DNA of 5,063 bases, from positions 1 through 5,063 of the forward strand of contig USQE01000112.1 in assembly GCA_900556675.1 (NCBI GenBank), written 5' to 3'. Below, one piece after another: positions 1-5,063 of this stretch. The translations under genes were made by a program, and so were the position numbers. Under the pieces are notes generated by a model. It saw only the letters and a program-made list of their open reading frames with translations. It was not told where the DNA came from and ran no database searches. This DNA comes from an uncultured Collinsella sp. Lineage in GTDB: Bacteria; Actinomycetota; Coriobacteriia; Coriobacteriales; Coriobacteriaceae. How positions within the stretch are numbered: the first letter of the stretch is position 1; each line of letters opens with the position of its first letter.

Positions 1-181
1 AAACCGCCAGCAACTTGTCGAGCCGAATGCCCGTGGCATCTCCCAGTTCGAGCGATGCGAGCAGGCGCTCCGAAACACCGGCTTTTTTAGCGAGGGTCGC
101 ACGGGTGATCCCCTGTGACTCGCGTGCCTGGCGCACGTAGATGCCAGCTTGGCGCGGCGTGGTGATGGGAAAGGTATCCAC
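1..181 (-). CDS. HipB-like Xre-family transcriptional regulator, 5' part only
   Basis: The first 60 codons of a minus-strand gene that continues past the left edge. The start is GTG at 181-179, six bases after a good Shine-Dalgarno (TTAGGAG, 194-188). The peptide opens with a short arm, then IYVRQARESQGITRATLAKK (residues 14-33) and AGVSERLLASLELGDATG (34-51). This is the five-helix Xre/HTH_3 fold, with the helix-turn-helix around residues 26-47. The stretch GVSERLLASLELGD followed by a leucine-rich helix (LDKLLAV) resembles HipB antitoxins more than phage repressors. HipB proteins bind DNA as dimers and neutralise the HipA serine/threonine kinase, and hipA usually lies just downstream, here outside the window. 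The three repeated operators directly upstream fit autorepression. The Xre family call is firm; the HipB assignment and any toxin partner are inference. Confidence 0.8.
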   Translation of the reverse strand, partial: MDTFPITTPRQAGIYVRQARESQGITRATLAKKAGVSERLLASLELGDATGIRLDKLLAV

Positions 182-194
182 GGCAATCTCCTAA

Positions 195-239
195 CGTGCA
201 GACTTTTGCATATCAGTATGACATGCAAAAGTCTGCACG
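195..239. repeat. Perfect 17-bp inverted repeat upstream of the HipB-like gene
   Basis: Arms at 195-211 and 223-239 are exact reverse complements (core GTGCAGACTTTTGCAT), separated by 11 bases centred on 217. Each arm contains a 14-bp site of form TGCA-N6-TGCA that is itself nearly symmetric, so this is better read as two regulator dimer sites in opposite orientation than as an RNA hairpin. It ends one base before the Shine-Dalgarno of the regulator gene (TTAGGAG, 194-188). Confidence 0.9.
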
Positions 240-264
240 AAAAGGCCTTATGCAAAACTCTGCA
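197..264. promoter_or_regulatory. Triple operator array, three 14-bp sites at 27-bp spacing
   Basis: Site 1 is 197-210 (TGCAGACTTTTGCA). Site 2 is 224-237 (TGCAAAAGTCTGCA), the exact reverse complement of site 1. Site 3 is 251-264 (TGCAAAACTCTGCA), one base different from site 2. Starts are 27 bp apart in both steps, with 13-bp spacers. The position directly before an Xre/HipB-like gene suggests its own operators, as E. coli HipB binds several sites in its promoter. Equal spacing suggests cooperative binding or DNA bending. The sequence shows the repeats and phasing; which protein binds is inferred. Confidence 0.8.
215..243 (-). promoter_or_regulatory. Possible promoter of the HipB-like gene
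   Basis: On the minus strand, TTTTCG (243-238) and CATACT (220-215) are separated by 17 bases. Both match the sigma-70 consensus only moderately; CATACT has four of six bases. The interest is positional: operator site 2 fills most of the spacer, site 1 would cover the start point and site 3 lies upstream, so a bound repressor would block polymerase. Tentative. Confidence 0.35.
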
Positions 265-305
265 TGAGACTTCCACGTTGACGTTGAGCTTATGAGAGGC
301 GTTTT

Positions 306-884
306 TTATATCGTGAGGATCCCCAGATGCTCAAGCAAGATCTTAAGTCCGATGAGGATGAGCACGACGCCGCCCACGATGGTGGCAGGCTTTTCGTAGC
401 GCGCGCCAAAGGTATGGCCGATCGCCACGCCGGCGATGGAGAGGATAAAGGTTGTGATGCCAATAAGCGATACAGCGGGCACGATGTCAACCGAGAGCGC
501 CGCAAACGAGATGCCTACGGCCAGGGCGTCAATCGAGGTGGCAATGGCGAGAACCAGGTATTCTATCAGGTCAATCTTCTCGGCATTCTTGTTGTCGCTC
601 TCGTCCTCGTCCTCGGTAAAGGCCTCCCACAGCATCTTGCCGCCGATGAAGGCCAAAAGGATAAAGGCGATCCAATGGTCGATGGGCCCGATGATGCCCA
701 TGAATTGACTGCCGAGCGCCCATCCGATCACGGGCATGCCGGCCTGAAAGCCGCCAAAGAACAGGCCGAGCACCACGGCGACTTTAAGGTTGATCTTTTT
801 CATGCCGAGACCCTTGCAGATGGAAACGGCAAAGGCGTCCATCGAAAGGCTAACGGCGAGCAACACGAGCTCTGCGAGTCCCAT
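306..884 (-). CDS. mntP: MntP, manganese efflux pump
   Basis: A 192-residue inner-membrane protein that exports Mn2+ (family typical length about 190; DUF204/MntP). Two homologous halves are visible. The first has LSMDAFAVSICKGLG (residues 13-27) with Asp16, then GGFQAGMPVIGW (44-55). The second has ATSIDALAVGISFA (115-128) with Asp119. Paired membrane acidic residues in such motifs are needed for Mn2+ export in E. coli MntP. About six hydrophobic segments are seen, with an acidic loop around 90-103 (EDEDESDNKN). The reading frame stays open upstream to 1037, but that part overlaps the riboswitch and terminator. ATG at 884-882, preceded by GAGAGGGAG (900-892), gives the family N-terminus MGLAELVLLAV. 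A yybP-ykoY riboswitch in its leader gives independent support for the Mn2+ role. The stop is TAA at 308-306, and no clear terminator separates it from the regulator gene to the left. Confidence 0.95.
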   Translation of the reverse strand: MGLAELVLLAVSLSMDAFAVSICKGLGMKKINLKVAVVLGLFFGGFQAGMPVIGWALGSQFMGIIGPIDHWIAFILLAFIGGKMLWEAFTEDEDESDNKNAEKIDLIEYLVLAIATSIDALAVGISFAALSVDIVPAVSLIGITTFILSIAGVAIGHTFGARYEKPATIVGGVVLILIGLKILLEHLGILTI

Positions 885-890
885 AGTCTG

Positions 891-934
891 GCTCCCTCTC
901 TGCGGGCGAGCCCGCGTGTACCTCTTGGGGGAGC
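891..934 (-). promoter_or_regulatory. Stem that can mask the mntP ribosome binding site
   Basis: On the minus strand GCTCCC (934-929) is the exact complement of GGGAGC (896-891), the core of the mntP Shine-Dalgarno. Between them lies a strong small hairpin, GCGGG-CTCG-CCCGC (915-902). Together they make a compact fold that would hide the ribosome binding site after the riboswitch terminator is passed. E. coli mntP and alx are controlled by Mn2+ at the translation step, so such a fold is plausible, but its link to Mn2+ here is inference. Confidence 0.5.
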
Positions 935-937
935 AAC

Positions 938-982
938 AAAAAAGACCCGTGGCGTACGCGTTGCGCGCACAACCACGAGTCT
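938..982 (-). terminator. Intrinsic terminator of the Mn2+ riboswitch
   Basis: On the minus strand AGACTCGTGG (982-973) pairs with CCACGGGTCT (952-943) over 10 bp with one G-U. The inner stem GTGCGCG (970-964) pairs with CGCGTAC (960-954) around the loop CAA. A run of six T (943-938) follows at once. This 17-bp stem plus U tract stops transcription before mntP. Its 5' strand (CTCGT, 979-975) is also needed for aptamer helix P1, so the two folds exclude each other. Confidence 0.9.
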
Positions 983-1076
983 CGTTCATTAAGGCAAGCC
1001 AGACCGCATCGGCCAGTATGTTGACTTGCCGCGCCACCGGAGGCGAACCCGGTCACGCGACTACTCCCTCATTCAT
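973..1076 (-). ncRNA. yybP-ykoY manganese riboswitch aptamer
   Basis: Minus-strand leader of mntP with the conserved parts of this Mn2+-sensing class in order: GGGAGTAG (1068-1061), a GC-rich hairpin (CGCG 1059-1056 / CGCG 1034-1031 region with ACCGG 1053-1049 / CCGGT 1040-1036), the signature loop TCAACATACT (1024-1015), and AATGAACGAGA (990-980). The signature loop sits inside a hairpin closed by GGCAAG (1030-1025) and CTTGCC (998-993), with GGCC/GGTC (1014-1011/1005-1002) above it. P1 can form from AATGAG (1073-1068) and CTCGT (979-975). In this class Mn2+ docks the two legs of the RNA and stabilises P1, which here would break the overlapping terminator and allow mntP transcription. The identification rests on motif recognition; a covariance search was not run. 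Confidence 0.93.
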
Positions 1077-1083
1077 GTGATTA

Positions 1084-1154
1084 CCGATGCTACCACATAA
1101 GCAGCCCATTTGGGTTGGGCTCTCAGCGGTGTTCGCTCATTCTGTAAGCATCGG
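1084..1154. repeat. Nested inverted repeats in the mntP-disA divergent region
   Basis: CCGATGCT (1084-1091) and AGCATCGG (1147-1154) are exact reverse complements that enclose two smaller stems: AGCCCA (1103-1108) with TGGGCT (1116-1121), loop of 7, and AGCG (1125-1128) with CGCT (1134-1137), loop of 5. The 71-base unit could fold as a three-way junction in either transcript, or the outer arms could be a split operator. It lacks a T-loop, CCA end and U33, so it is not a tRNA. I could not pick a convincing sigma-70 promoter for either mntP or disA in 1081-1230. Function unknown. Confidence 0.45.
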
Positions 1155-1230
1155 ATTTCGCAAGCGCCGCAGGGACAAACCGTGAGAAACTATTTAGCGT
1201 TTATGGAGCGTATACGATGGGAGCGATGCC

Positions 1231-2298
1231 TTGGATAAGAACGAGCTGCAAAAGCGTATGGAACAGGCCATCCGCCTGACGGCACCTGGTCAGCCGATCC
1301 GCACCGCCCTCGACATGATCATCGCCGGTCACCTGGGCGCCCTTATCTGCGTCGGCGACACCGAAAACGTACTCGCTGCCGGCAACGACGGATTCCCGCT
1401 CAACATTTCGTTCACCTCGAACCGTCTGTTCGAGCTCTCCAAGATGGACGGTGCTATCGTTATCGACGGCGACCTCACCCAGATCCTGCGCGCCAACTTC
1501 CACCTCAATCCTGATCCCTCGCTTGCCACGAGCGAGACGGGCATGCGTCACCGCACCGCCGCTCGCATGTCGGTGCTCACCGATGCCATCGTGATCTCGG
1601 TCTCGGCCCGTCGTGCCGTCGTCAACGTGTACGTTCACGGCAAGAGCTACGAGATCCAGCCTGTCACCACCATCATGAGCTCGGTCAACCAGCTCGTCGC
1701 CACGCTCCAGACTACCCGTCAGTCGCTCGATCGCTCCCTGCTGCGCCTGACGGCCCTCGAGCTGGACGACTACGTCACGCTCGCCGACATTACCGGTATT
1801 TTCTCGAGCTTCGAGATCATGCAGCAGGCAAAGACCGAGCTTAAGGATTGCATTGTCAAGCTGGGCAACCAGGGCAAGCTCGTGCAGATGCAGCTCGAGC
1901 AGCTCGCTGGCTCCAGCATGGATACCGAATACGACCTGATGATCCGCGACTATGCGAGCGATTCCTCCGAGGCAAACGCCGAGAAGATTCGCGCCGAGCT
2001 TAGCCGCATGACGCCTAAGGACTTGTCCGACCCGCAGCATGTGGCGGCGGTTCTGGGTTACGACGACCTGGACGAGGACTCCGTCATGACGCCGCTGGGC
2101 CTGCGCACGCTTTCGCGCGTGTCCGTCGTGCGCGACGGCGTGGCCGAGAAGATCGTCGACGAGTACGGCTCGCTGCAGGAACTTATGGACGACATCAGCG
2201 AGGATCCGGAGCGCTTGGGCGACTTTGGCGTCAACAACCCTGCCATTCTTGCGGACTCGCTGTACCGCATGAAGGGCACCAAACAGGGGAACGCATAA
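1231..2298 (+). CDS. disA: DisA, diadenylate cyclase (c-di-AMP synthase)
   Basis: A 355-residue cytoplasmic enzyme that joins two ATP into cyclic di-AMP; family length about 350-360. The N-terminal DAC domain (about 1-145) carries the catalytic motifs: KMDGAIVIDGD with DGA at 73-75, and ETGMRHRTAARMS with RHRT at 106-109. A helical linker (about 150-265) and a C-terminal helix-hairpin-helix region follow (TPLGLRTLSRVSVV from 287). In B. subtilis the C-terminal region lets the octamer bind branched DNA and sense damage. Here the hairpin tip reads GDFGVNNPAIL (330-340) instead of the usual GxG-x-x-R form. The start is TTG at 1231, seven bases after GGGAG (1219-1223). No ATG or GTG lies in frame upstream before a stop at 1195, and the first in-frame ATG (codon 10, 1258) has a poorer ribosome site. 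It heads an operon: its TAA overlaps the ispD ATG by one base. Confidence 0.96.
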   Translation: MDKNELQKRMEQAIRLTAPGQPIRTALDMIIAGHLGALICVGDTENVLAAGNDGFPLNISFTSNRLFELSKMDGAIVIDGDLTQILRANFHLNPDPSLATSETGMRHRTAARMSVLTDAIVISVSARRAVVNVYVHGKSYEIQPVTTIMSSVNQLVATLQTTRQSLDRSLLRLTALELDDYVTLADITGIFSSFEIMQQAKTELKDCIVKLGNQGKLVQMQLEQLAGSSMDTEYDLMIRDYASDSSEANAEKIRAELSRMTPKDLSDPQHVAAVLGYDDLDEDSVMTPLGLRTLSRVSVVRDGVAEKIVDEYGSLQELMDDISEDPERLGDFGVNNPAILADSLYRMKGTKQGNA

Positions 2299-3026
2299 TG
2301 GCGCCCGTATGCGCCGTGGTCGTTGCCGGCGGCAGCGGCCAGCGCTTTGGAAATCCCGGCGGCAAGCAGCTCATTAACGTGGCGGGCCGTCCGCTCATGA
2401 GCTGGTCCATCCGCGCGTTCGATCGTAGCGACAAGGTCGGCCATATCGTCGTGGTTTGCCCTGCCGAGCGCCGTGCCGAGATGCGCCGCCTGGCCATCGA
2501 CCCGTTTGACTATGACACGCCCATCAGCTTTGCCGATGCCGGCGATACTCGTCAGGATTCCACCCGCGCCGGCGTGCACGCGGTGCCGGCGGGTTTCGAA
2601 TATGTCGCTATCCACGACGGCGCCCGTCCGCTCATTACCACCGAGGCTATCGACCACGCTATCGACGTGCTCGTGAACGACCGTGCTCTCGACGGTGTCG
2701 TGTGCGGTCAGCCCGCGATCGACACACTCAAGATCGTCGACGGCGATAATATCGTCGAGACGCCGCCGCGTGAGCTCTACTGGGCAGCGCAGACGCCGCA
2801 GGTCTTTAGCGTTGATGCTATGAAGCGCGCTCACGCCGCGGCGATTGCCGAGGGCTTTATCGGCACGGACGATTCGTCGCTGGTCGAGCGCATGGGTGGG
2901 CGTGTCCGCTGCGTCCAGAGCCCGCGCGATAACCTTAAGGTGACGGTGCCCGAGGATCTGCGTCCCGTAACCGCGATTCTGCTCGGTCGCATGGCCGAGG
3001 GAGAGGACCTTCCCCATGTTCAGTAA
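2298..3026 (+). CDS. ispD: IspD, 2-C-methyl-D-erythritol 4-phosphate cytidylyltransferase
   Basis: A 242-residue soluble enzyme; family length about 230-240. It transfers CMP from CTP to methylerythritol 4-phosphate, the third step of the MEP route to isoprenoids. Motifs in order: nucleotide-binding AVVVAGGSGQRFG (6-18) with Arg16, then GGKQ (21-24) with Lys23; TRQDS (84-88); HDGARP (106-111); DTLK (142-145); QTPQVF (165-170); TDDSS (190-194); NLKVTVPEDL (212-221). The family usually has PKQ and HDAARP, so GKQ and HDGARP are mild variants; the essential basic residues are kept. The ATG (2298-2300) shares one base with the disA TAA and sits seven bases after AGGGGA (2285-2290) inside disA, so translation is probably coupled. 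The 3' end overlaps ispF by 11 bases. The frame is intact. Confidence 0.96.
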   Translation: MAPVCAVVVAGGSGQRFGNPGGKQLINVAGRPLMSWSIRAFDRSDKVGHIVVVCPAERRAEMRRLAIDPFDYDTPISFADAGDTRQDSTRAGVHAVPAGFEYVAIHDGARPLITTEAIDHAIDVLVNDRALDGVVCGQPAIDTLKIVDGDNIVETPPRELYWAAQTPQVFSVDAMKRAHAAAIAEGFIGTDDSSLVERMGGRVRCVQSPRDNLKVTVPEDLRPVTAILLGRMAEGEDLPHVQ

Positions 3027-3510
3027 CCTGCGCATTGGCCATGGCTACGACGTCCATCGTTTGGTGGAGGGGCGTCGATGTATCATCGGCGGGGGCGACA
3101 TTCCCTATGAGCGCGGCCTGCTGGGCCACTCGGATGCCGATGTGCTCGCGCACGCGCCGGCCGACGCCATTCTGGGCGCCTGCCGCGGGGGAGACATCGG
3201 CAAATTGTTCCCCGACACCGACCCTGCCTACGAGGGCGCCGACTCGATGGTGCTGCTTGCTCGCGTGATGGACTATGCGCGCGAGCTGGGCTTTGAGTTT
3301 GTCGATGCCGACTGCACCATTGCCTGCCAGCAGCCCAAGATCACCCCGCACCGCGATGCCATGCGCGCCAATCTCGCCCATGCCCTGGGCGTTGACGTCG
3401 AAAACGTGGGCGTCGCCGCCACCACGACCGAAAAGCTCGGTTGGGAAGGCCAGGGCGAGGGAATTGGCTCCTGGGCCGTCTGCCTGCTACAGAAAACCGT
3501 TAAGGAGTAA
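3016..3510 (+). CDS. ispF: IspF, 2-C-methyl-D-erythritol 2,4-cyclodiphosphate synthase
   Basis: A 164-residue protein (family about 155-165) that acts as a homotrimer with a divalent metal at each subunit interface. It closes the cyclodiphosphate ring with loss of CMP, two steps after IspD. Metal ligands of the family are present: RIGHGYDVHRL gives Asp12 and His14, and His46 lies in LAHAPAD. Other signatures are LGHSDADVL (36-44), GDIGKLFPDTDP (59-70), PKITPH (107-112) and TTTEKLGW (136-143) with Glu139. Departures from the usual sequence are Pro48, CRGG at 56-59, Ala134 where Lys is usual, and Gln146 where Arg is usual (GQGEGI). The ATG is 11 bases inside the end of ispD, eight bases after GAGAGGA (3001-3007). 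Next to ispD, as in many bacteria; the stop is three bases before cysS. Confidence 0.95.
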   Translation: MFSNLRIGHGYDVHRLVEGRRCIIGGGDIPYERGLLGHSDADVLAHAPADAILGACRGGDIGKLFPDTDPAYEGADSMVLLARVMDYARELGFEFVDADCTIACQQPKITPHRDAMRANLAHALGVDVENVGVAATTTEKLGWEGQGEGIGSWAVCLLQKTVKE

Positions 3511-3513
3511 CGA

Positions 3514-4968
3514 ATGCGTATCTACAACAGCGCTACCCATAAAAAGGAAGAGTTCCAGCCCATTGAGTCCGGCAAGGTCCGCATGTACGTGTGCGGCCCC
3601 ACGGTCTACGACAACATCCACATCGGCAATGCCCGCACGTTCATCAGCTTTGACGTGATTCGCCGCTGGCTCATCGCGAGCGGCTACGAGGTCACGTTCG
3701 CCCAGAACCTCACCGATGTCGATGACAAAATCATCAAGCGCGCCAACGAGCAGGGCCGTACGGCTGCCGAGGTCGCGACGGAGTTCTCCGACAAGTTCAT
3801 CGGCGTCATGCGCGCTGCCAACGTGCTCGATCCCGATGTGCGCCCCCGCGCCACCAAGGAGATCGGCCCCATGATCGCTATGATCAAGACGCTTATCGAG
3901 CAGGGCCATGCCTATGCCGCCGATAACGGCGACGTGTACTTTGCCGTGCGCAGCGATCCCAACTATGGTCAGGTCTCGGGCCGCAACATCGACGACCTTA
4001 TGGTTGGCGCGCGCATCGAGGAGAACGAGGATAAGAACGACCCGCTCGACTTTGCCCTGTGGAAGGCCGCCAAGCCCGGCGAGCCCAGCTGGCCGAGCCC
4101 CTGGGGCGAGGGCCGTCCTGGTTGGCACACCGAGTGCGCCGCCATGGTGCATCGCTACCTGGGCACTCCGATCGACATCCACGGCGGCGGCTCCGACCTT
4201 TCCTTCCCGCATCACGAGAATGAGTGCGCCCAGGCCACCTGCGCCTGGCACCAAGGCTTCTCCAACATCTGGATGCACACGGGCATGCTGCTGGTAGACG
4301 GCGAGAAGATGTCCAAGTCGCTCGGCAACTTCTTTACGCTGGCCGAGGTCCTGGAGCAGCACTCTGCTGCCGCCCTGCGCCTGCTGATGCTGCAGACGAG
4401 CTATCGCTCGCCGCTCGACTTTTCTTGGGAGCGCCTGGAGGGTGCCGAGAACTCGCTCACGCGTATCGCCGGTACGGTCGAGAACCTGCGCTGGGCTGCA
4501 AGCCACGCGACGGCCGACGCCGATGAGGCTGCCGCCGAGGCGTTTGCCGCCAAGGCCGCTGAGACCCGTGCCACCTTTAAGGAGTGCATGGACGACGACT
4601 TTAACACCGCGGGTGCCATGGGTGCCGTCTTTGGCTTTGTGACCGAGTGCAACCAGTACCTGGAGCAGGCGGGCGACGCTGCCGACAAGGCCGCCGCGCT
4701 TGCCGCCGCCGACACGCTGGCCGAGCTGCTCGATACGTTTGGTGTTGAGCTTCCCGAGCCCAAGGTCGAGCTGCCGCTGGGTCTGTTGGGCGTTGCCGCC
4801 GGTCTAGTCGCCTACACGGGCGACGACGTGGATGAGGCCGCTGCCAAGATTCTCGAGGCCCGCGCCGCCAAGAACTGGGATCTGGCCGACGCCATCCGCG
4901 ATCAGCTCAAGGACCTGGGCCTCACCATTGAGGATACCGCCGCGGGCACTCGTATTAAGAGTCTCTAG
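3514..4968 (+). CDS. cysS: CysS, cysteinyl-tRNA synthetase
   Basis: A 484-residue class I aminoacyl-tRNA synthetase (E. coli enzyme 461) that activates cysteine with ATP and loads tRNA-Cys in the cytoplasm. Zinc ligands that select cysteine are all present: Cys28 (MYVCGPTVYD), Cys208 (GWHTEC), His233 and Glu237 (FPHHENE). The HIGH box is HIGN (36-39) and the KMSKS loop is 265-269. FAQNLTDVDDKI (62-73) is also typical. The DALR-type helical domain contains MDDDFNTAGAMG (359-370), and an anticodon-binding tail ends near 484. An Ala-rich, low-complexity stretch (about 330-355 and 386-402) falls in the helical domain and probably accounts for the extra length. The start follows a near-perfect AAGGAG (3502-3507) six bases upstream. 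It is the last complete gene of the operon here; no terminator follows within the window. Confidence 0.97.
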   Translation: MRIYNSATHKKEEFQPIESGKVRMYVCGPTVYDNIHIGNARTFISFDVIRRWLIASGYEVTFAQNLTDVDDKIIKRANEQGRTAAEVATEFSDKFIGVMRAANVLDPDVRPRATKEIGPMIAMIKTLIEQGHAYAADNGDVYFAVRSDPNYGQVSGRNIDDLMVGARIEENEDKNDPLDFALWKAAKPGEPSWPSPWGEGRPGWHTECAAMVHRYLGTPIDIHGGGSDLSFPHHENECAQATCAWHQGFSNIWMHTGMLLVDGEKMSKSLGNFFTLAEVLEQHSAAALRLLMLQTSYRSPLDFSWERLEGAENSLTRIAGTVENLRWAASHATADADEAAAEAFAAKAAETRATFKECMDDDFNTAGAMGAVFGFVTECNQYLEQAGDAADKAAALAAADTLAELLDTFGVELPEPKVELPLGLLGVAAGLVAYTGDDVDEAAAKILEARAAKNWDLADAIRDQLKDLGLTIEDTAAGTRIKSL

Positions 4969-4990
4969 TATTTGTCGACCGTTCGAGGTG

Positions 4991-5061
4991 CGGCAGATTG
5001 CCTTGAAAGAGGAGGGCATAGACCTGGTGGTCATGCCCGACGATTGAAAGGCAAGGTGCCG
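4991..5061 (+). repeat. Long interrupted stem-loop after cysS
   Basis: Four stacked helices close on one loop: CGGCA (4991-4995) with TGCCG (5057-5061); TTGCCTT (4998-5004) with AAGGCAA (5048-5054); GGGCAT (5014-5019) with ATGCCC (5033-5038); GACC (5021-5024) with GGTC (5029-5032), tetraloop TGGT. The 2+2 and 9+9 internal loops are symmetric, and A5020 is bulged. That is 22 Watson-Crick pairs in 71 bases. There is no U tract, so it is not a simple terminator. The 3' side contains AAAGG (5047-5051) and CAAGG (5052-5056), possible Shine-Dalgarno sites for a GTG at 5061-5063, so it may control the next gene. The region 4969-5063 holds no gene that I can support. Confidence 0.6.
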
Positions 5062-5063
5062 TG

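Noticed and set aside
275..286. Tandem ACGTTG repeat after mntP
   Set aside because: Only two 6-base copies; no structure or U tract to make it a terminator.
327..992. Plus-strand open frame of 221 codons opposite mntP
   Set aside because: Shadow of mntP and its leader; very charged, His- and Asp-rich peptide with no family resemblance.
885..1037. N-terminal extension of mntP to a start at 1037
   Set aside because: The extra 51 codons would be made from riboswitch and terminator sequence, are not membrane-like, and the family N-terminus begins at 884 after a good ribosome site.
1115..1143. Possible disA promoter TTGGGC-17-CATTCT
   Set aside because: Only three of six matches in each box; not better than chance.
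1084..1154. tRNA gene suggested by a 71-base unit with closing 8-bp stem and a 7-base loop
   Set aside because: No T-loop GTTCRA arm, no D-loop pattern, no T before a candidate anticodon in either strand.
2058..3035. Long minus-strand open frame (325 codons) opposite disA/ispD
   Set aside because: It is the antisense of two genes with intact family motifs; long antisense frames are expected in high-GC coding DNA. The peptide is rich in His, Arg, Ala and Val with no recognisable domain.
3487..4506. Long minus-strand open frame (339 codons) opposite cysS
   Set aside because: Antisense shadow of cysS, with no ribosome site or known motif.
4988..5047. Short plus-strand frame after cysS (GTG start, 19 residues)
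   Set aside because: Codon use looks coding-like (mostly G/C at third positions), but there is no ribosome site and it lies in the palindromic element; it could be a gene remnant but cannot be supported.

Overview
This window looks like chromosome from a high-GC Gram-positive bacterium. The gene order disA-ispD-ispF-cysS, the G/C-rich third codon positions and the Actinobacteria-style Mn2+ riboswitch point to the Coriobacteriia, possibly Collinsella. That placement is inferred from gene content and style; no database search was made.

Left part (1-305): the 5' end of a minus-strand gene for a small HipB-like helix-turn-helix regulator runs off the left edge. Its upstream region holds three near-identical 14-bp pseudo-palindromes spaced exactly 27 bp apart. 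Two of them form a perfect 17-bp inverted repeat. They are very probably autoregulatory operators.

Middle-left (306-1080): a minus-strand mntP (Mn2+ exporter) is preceded by a clear yybP-ykoY manganese riboswitch. An intrinsic terminator shares sequence with the 3' strand of aptamer helix P1, and a second stem can mask the mntP ribosome binding site. This is the layout of a switch that turns export on when Mn2+ is high.

Middle (1081-1230): the space between the divergent mntP and disA units contains a nested set of inverted repeats. I found no convincing promoter there.

Right part (1231-4968): a tight plus-strand operon of disA (c-di-AMP synthase), ispD and ispF (two steps of MEP isoprenoid synthesis) and cysS (cysteinyl-tRNA synthetase). 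The genes overlap or lie a few bases apart, which suggests translational coupling. All four are full length with their main catalytic motifs. DisA has a degenerate helix-hairpin-helix tip, and IspF departs from the usual sequence at several conserved positions.

Right edge (4969-5063): no gene is resolved, but almost the whole spacer folds as one long interrupted stem-loop that would cover the ribosome binding site of a possible next gene starting at the last three bases. No CRISPR array, tRNA, rRNA or insertion sequence was seen.
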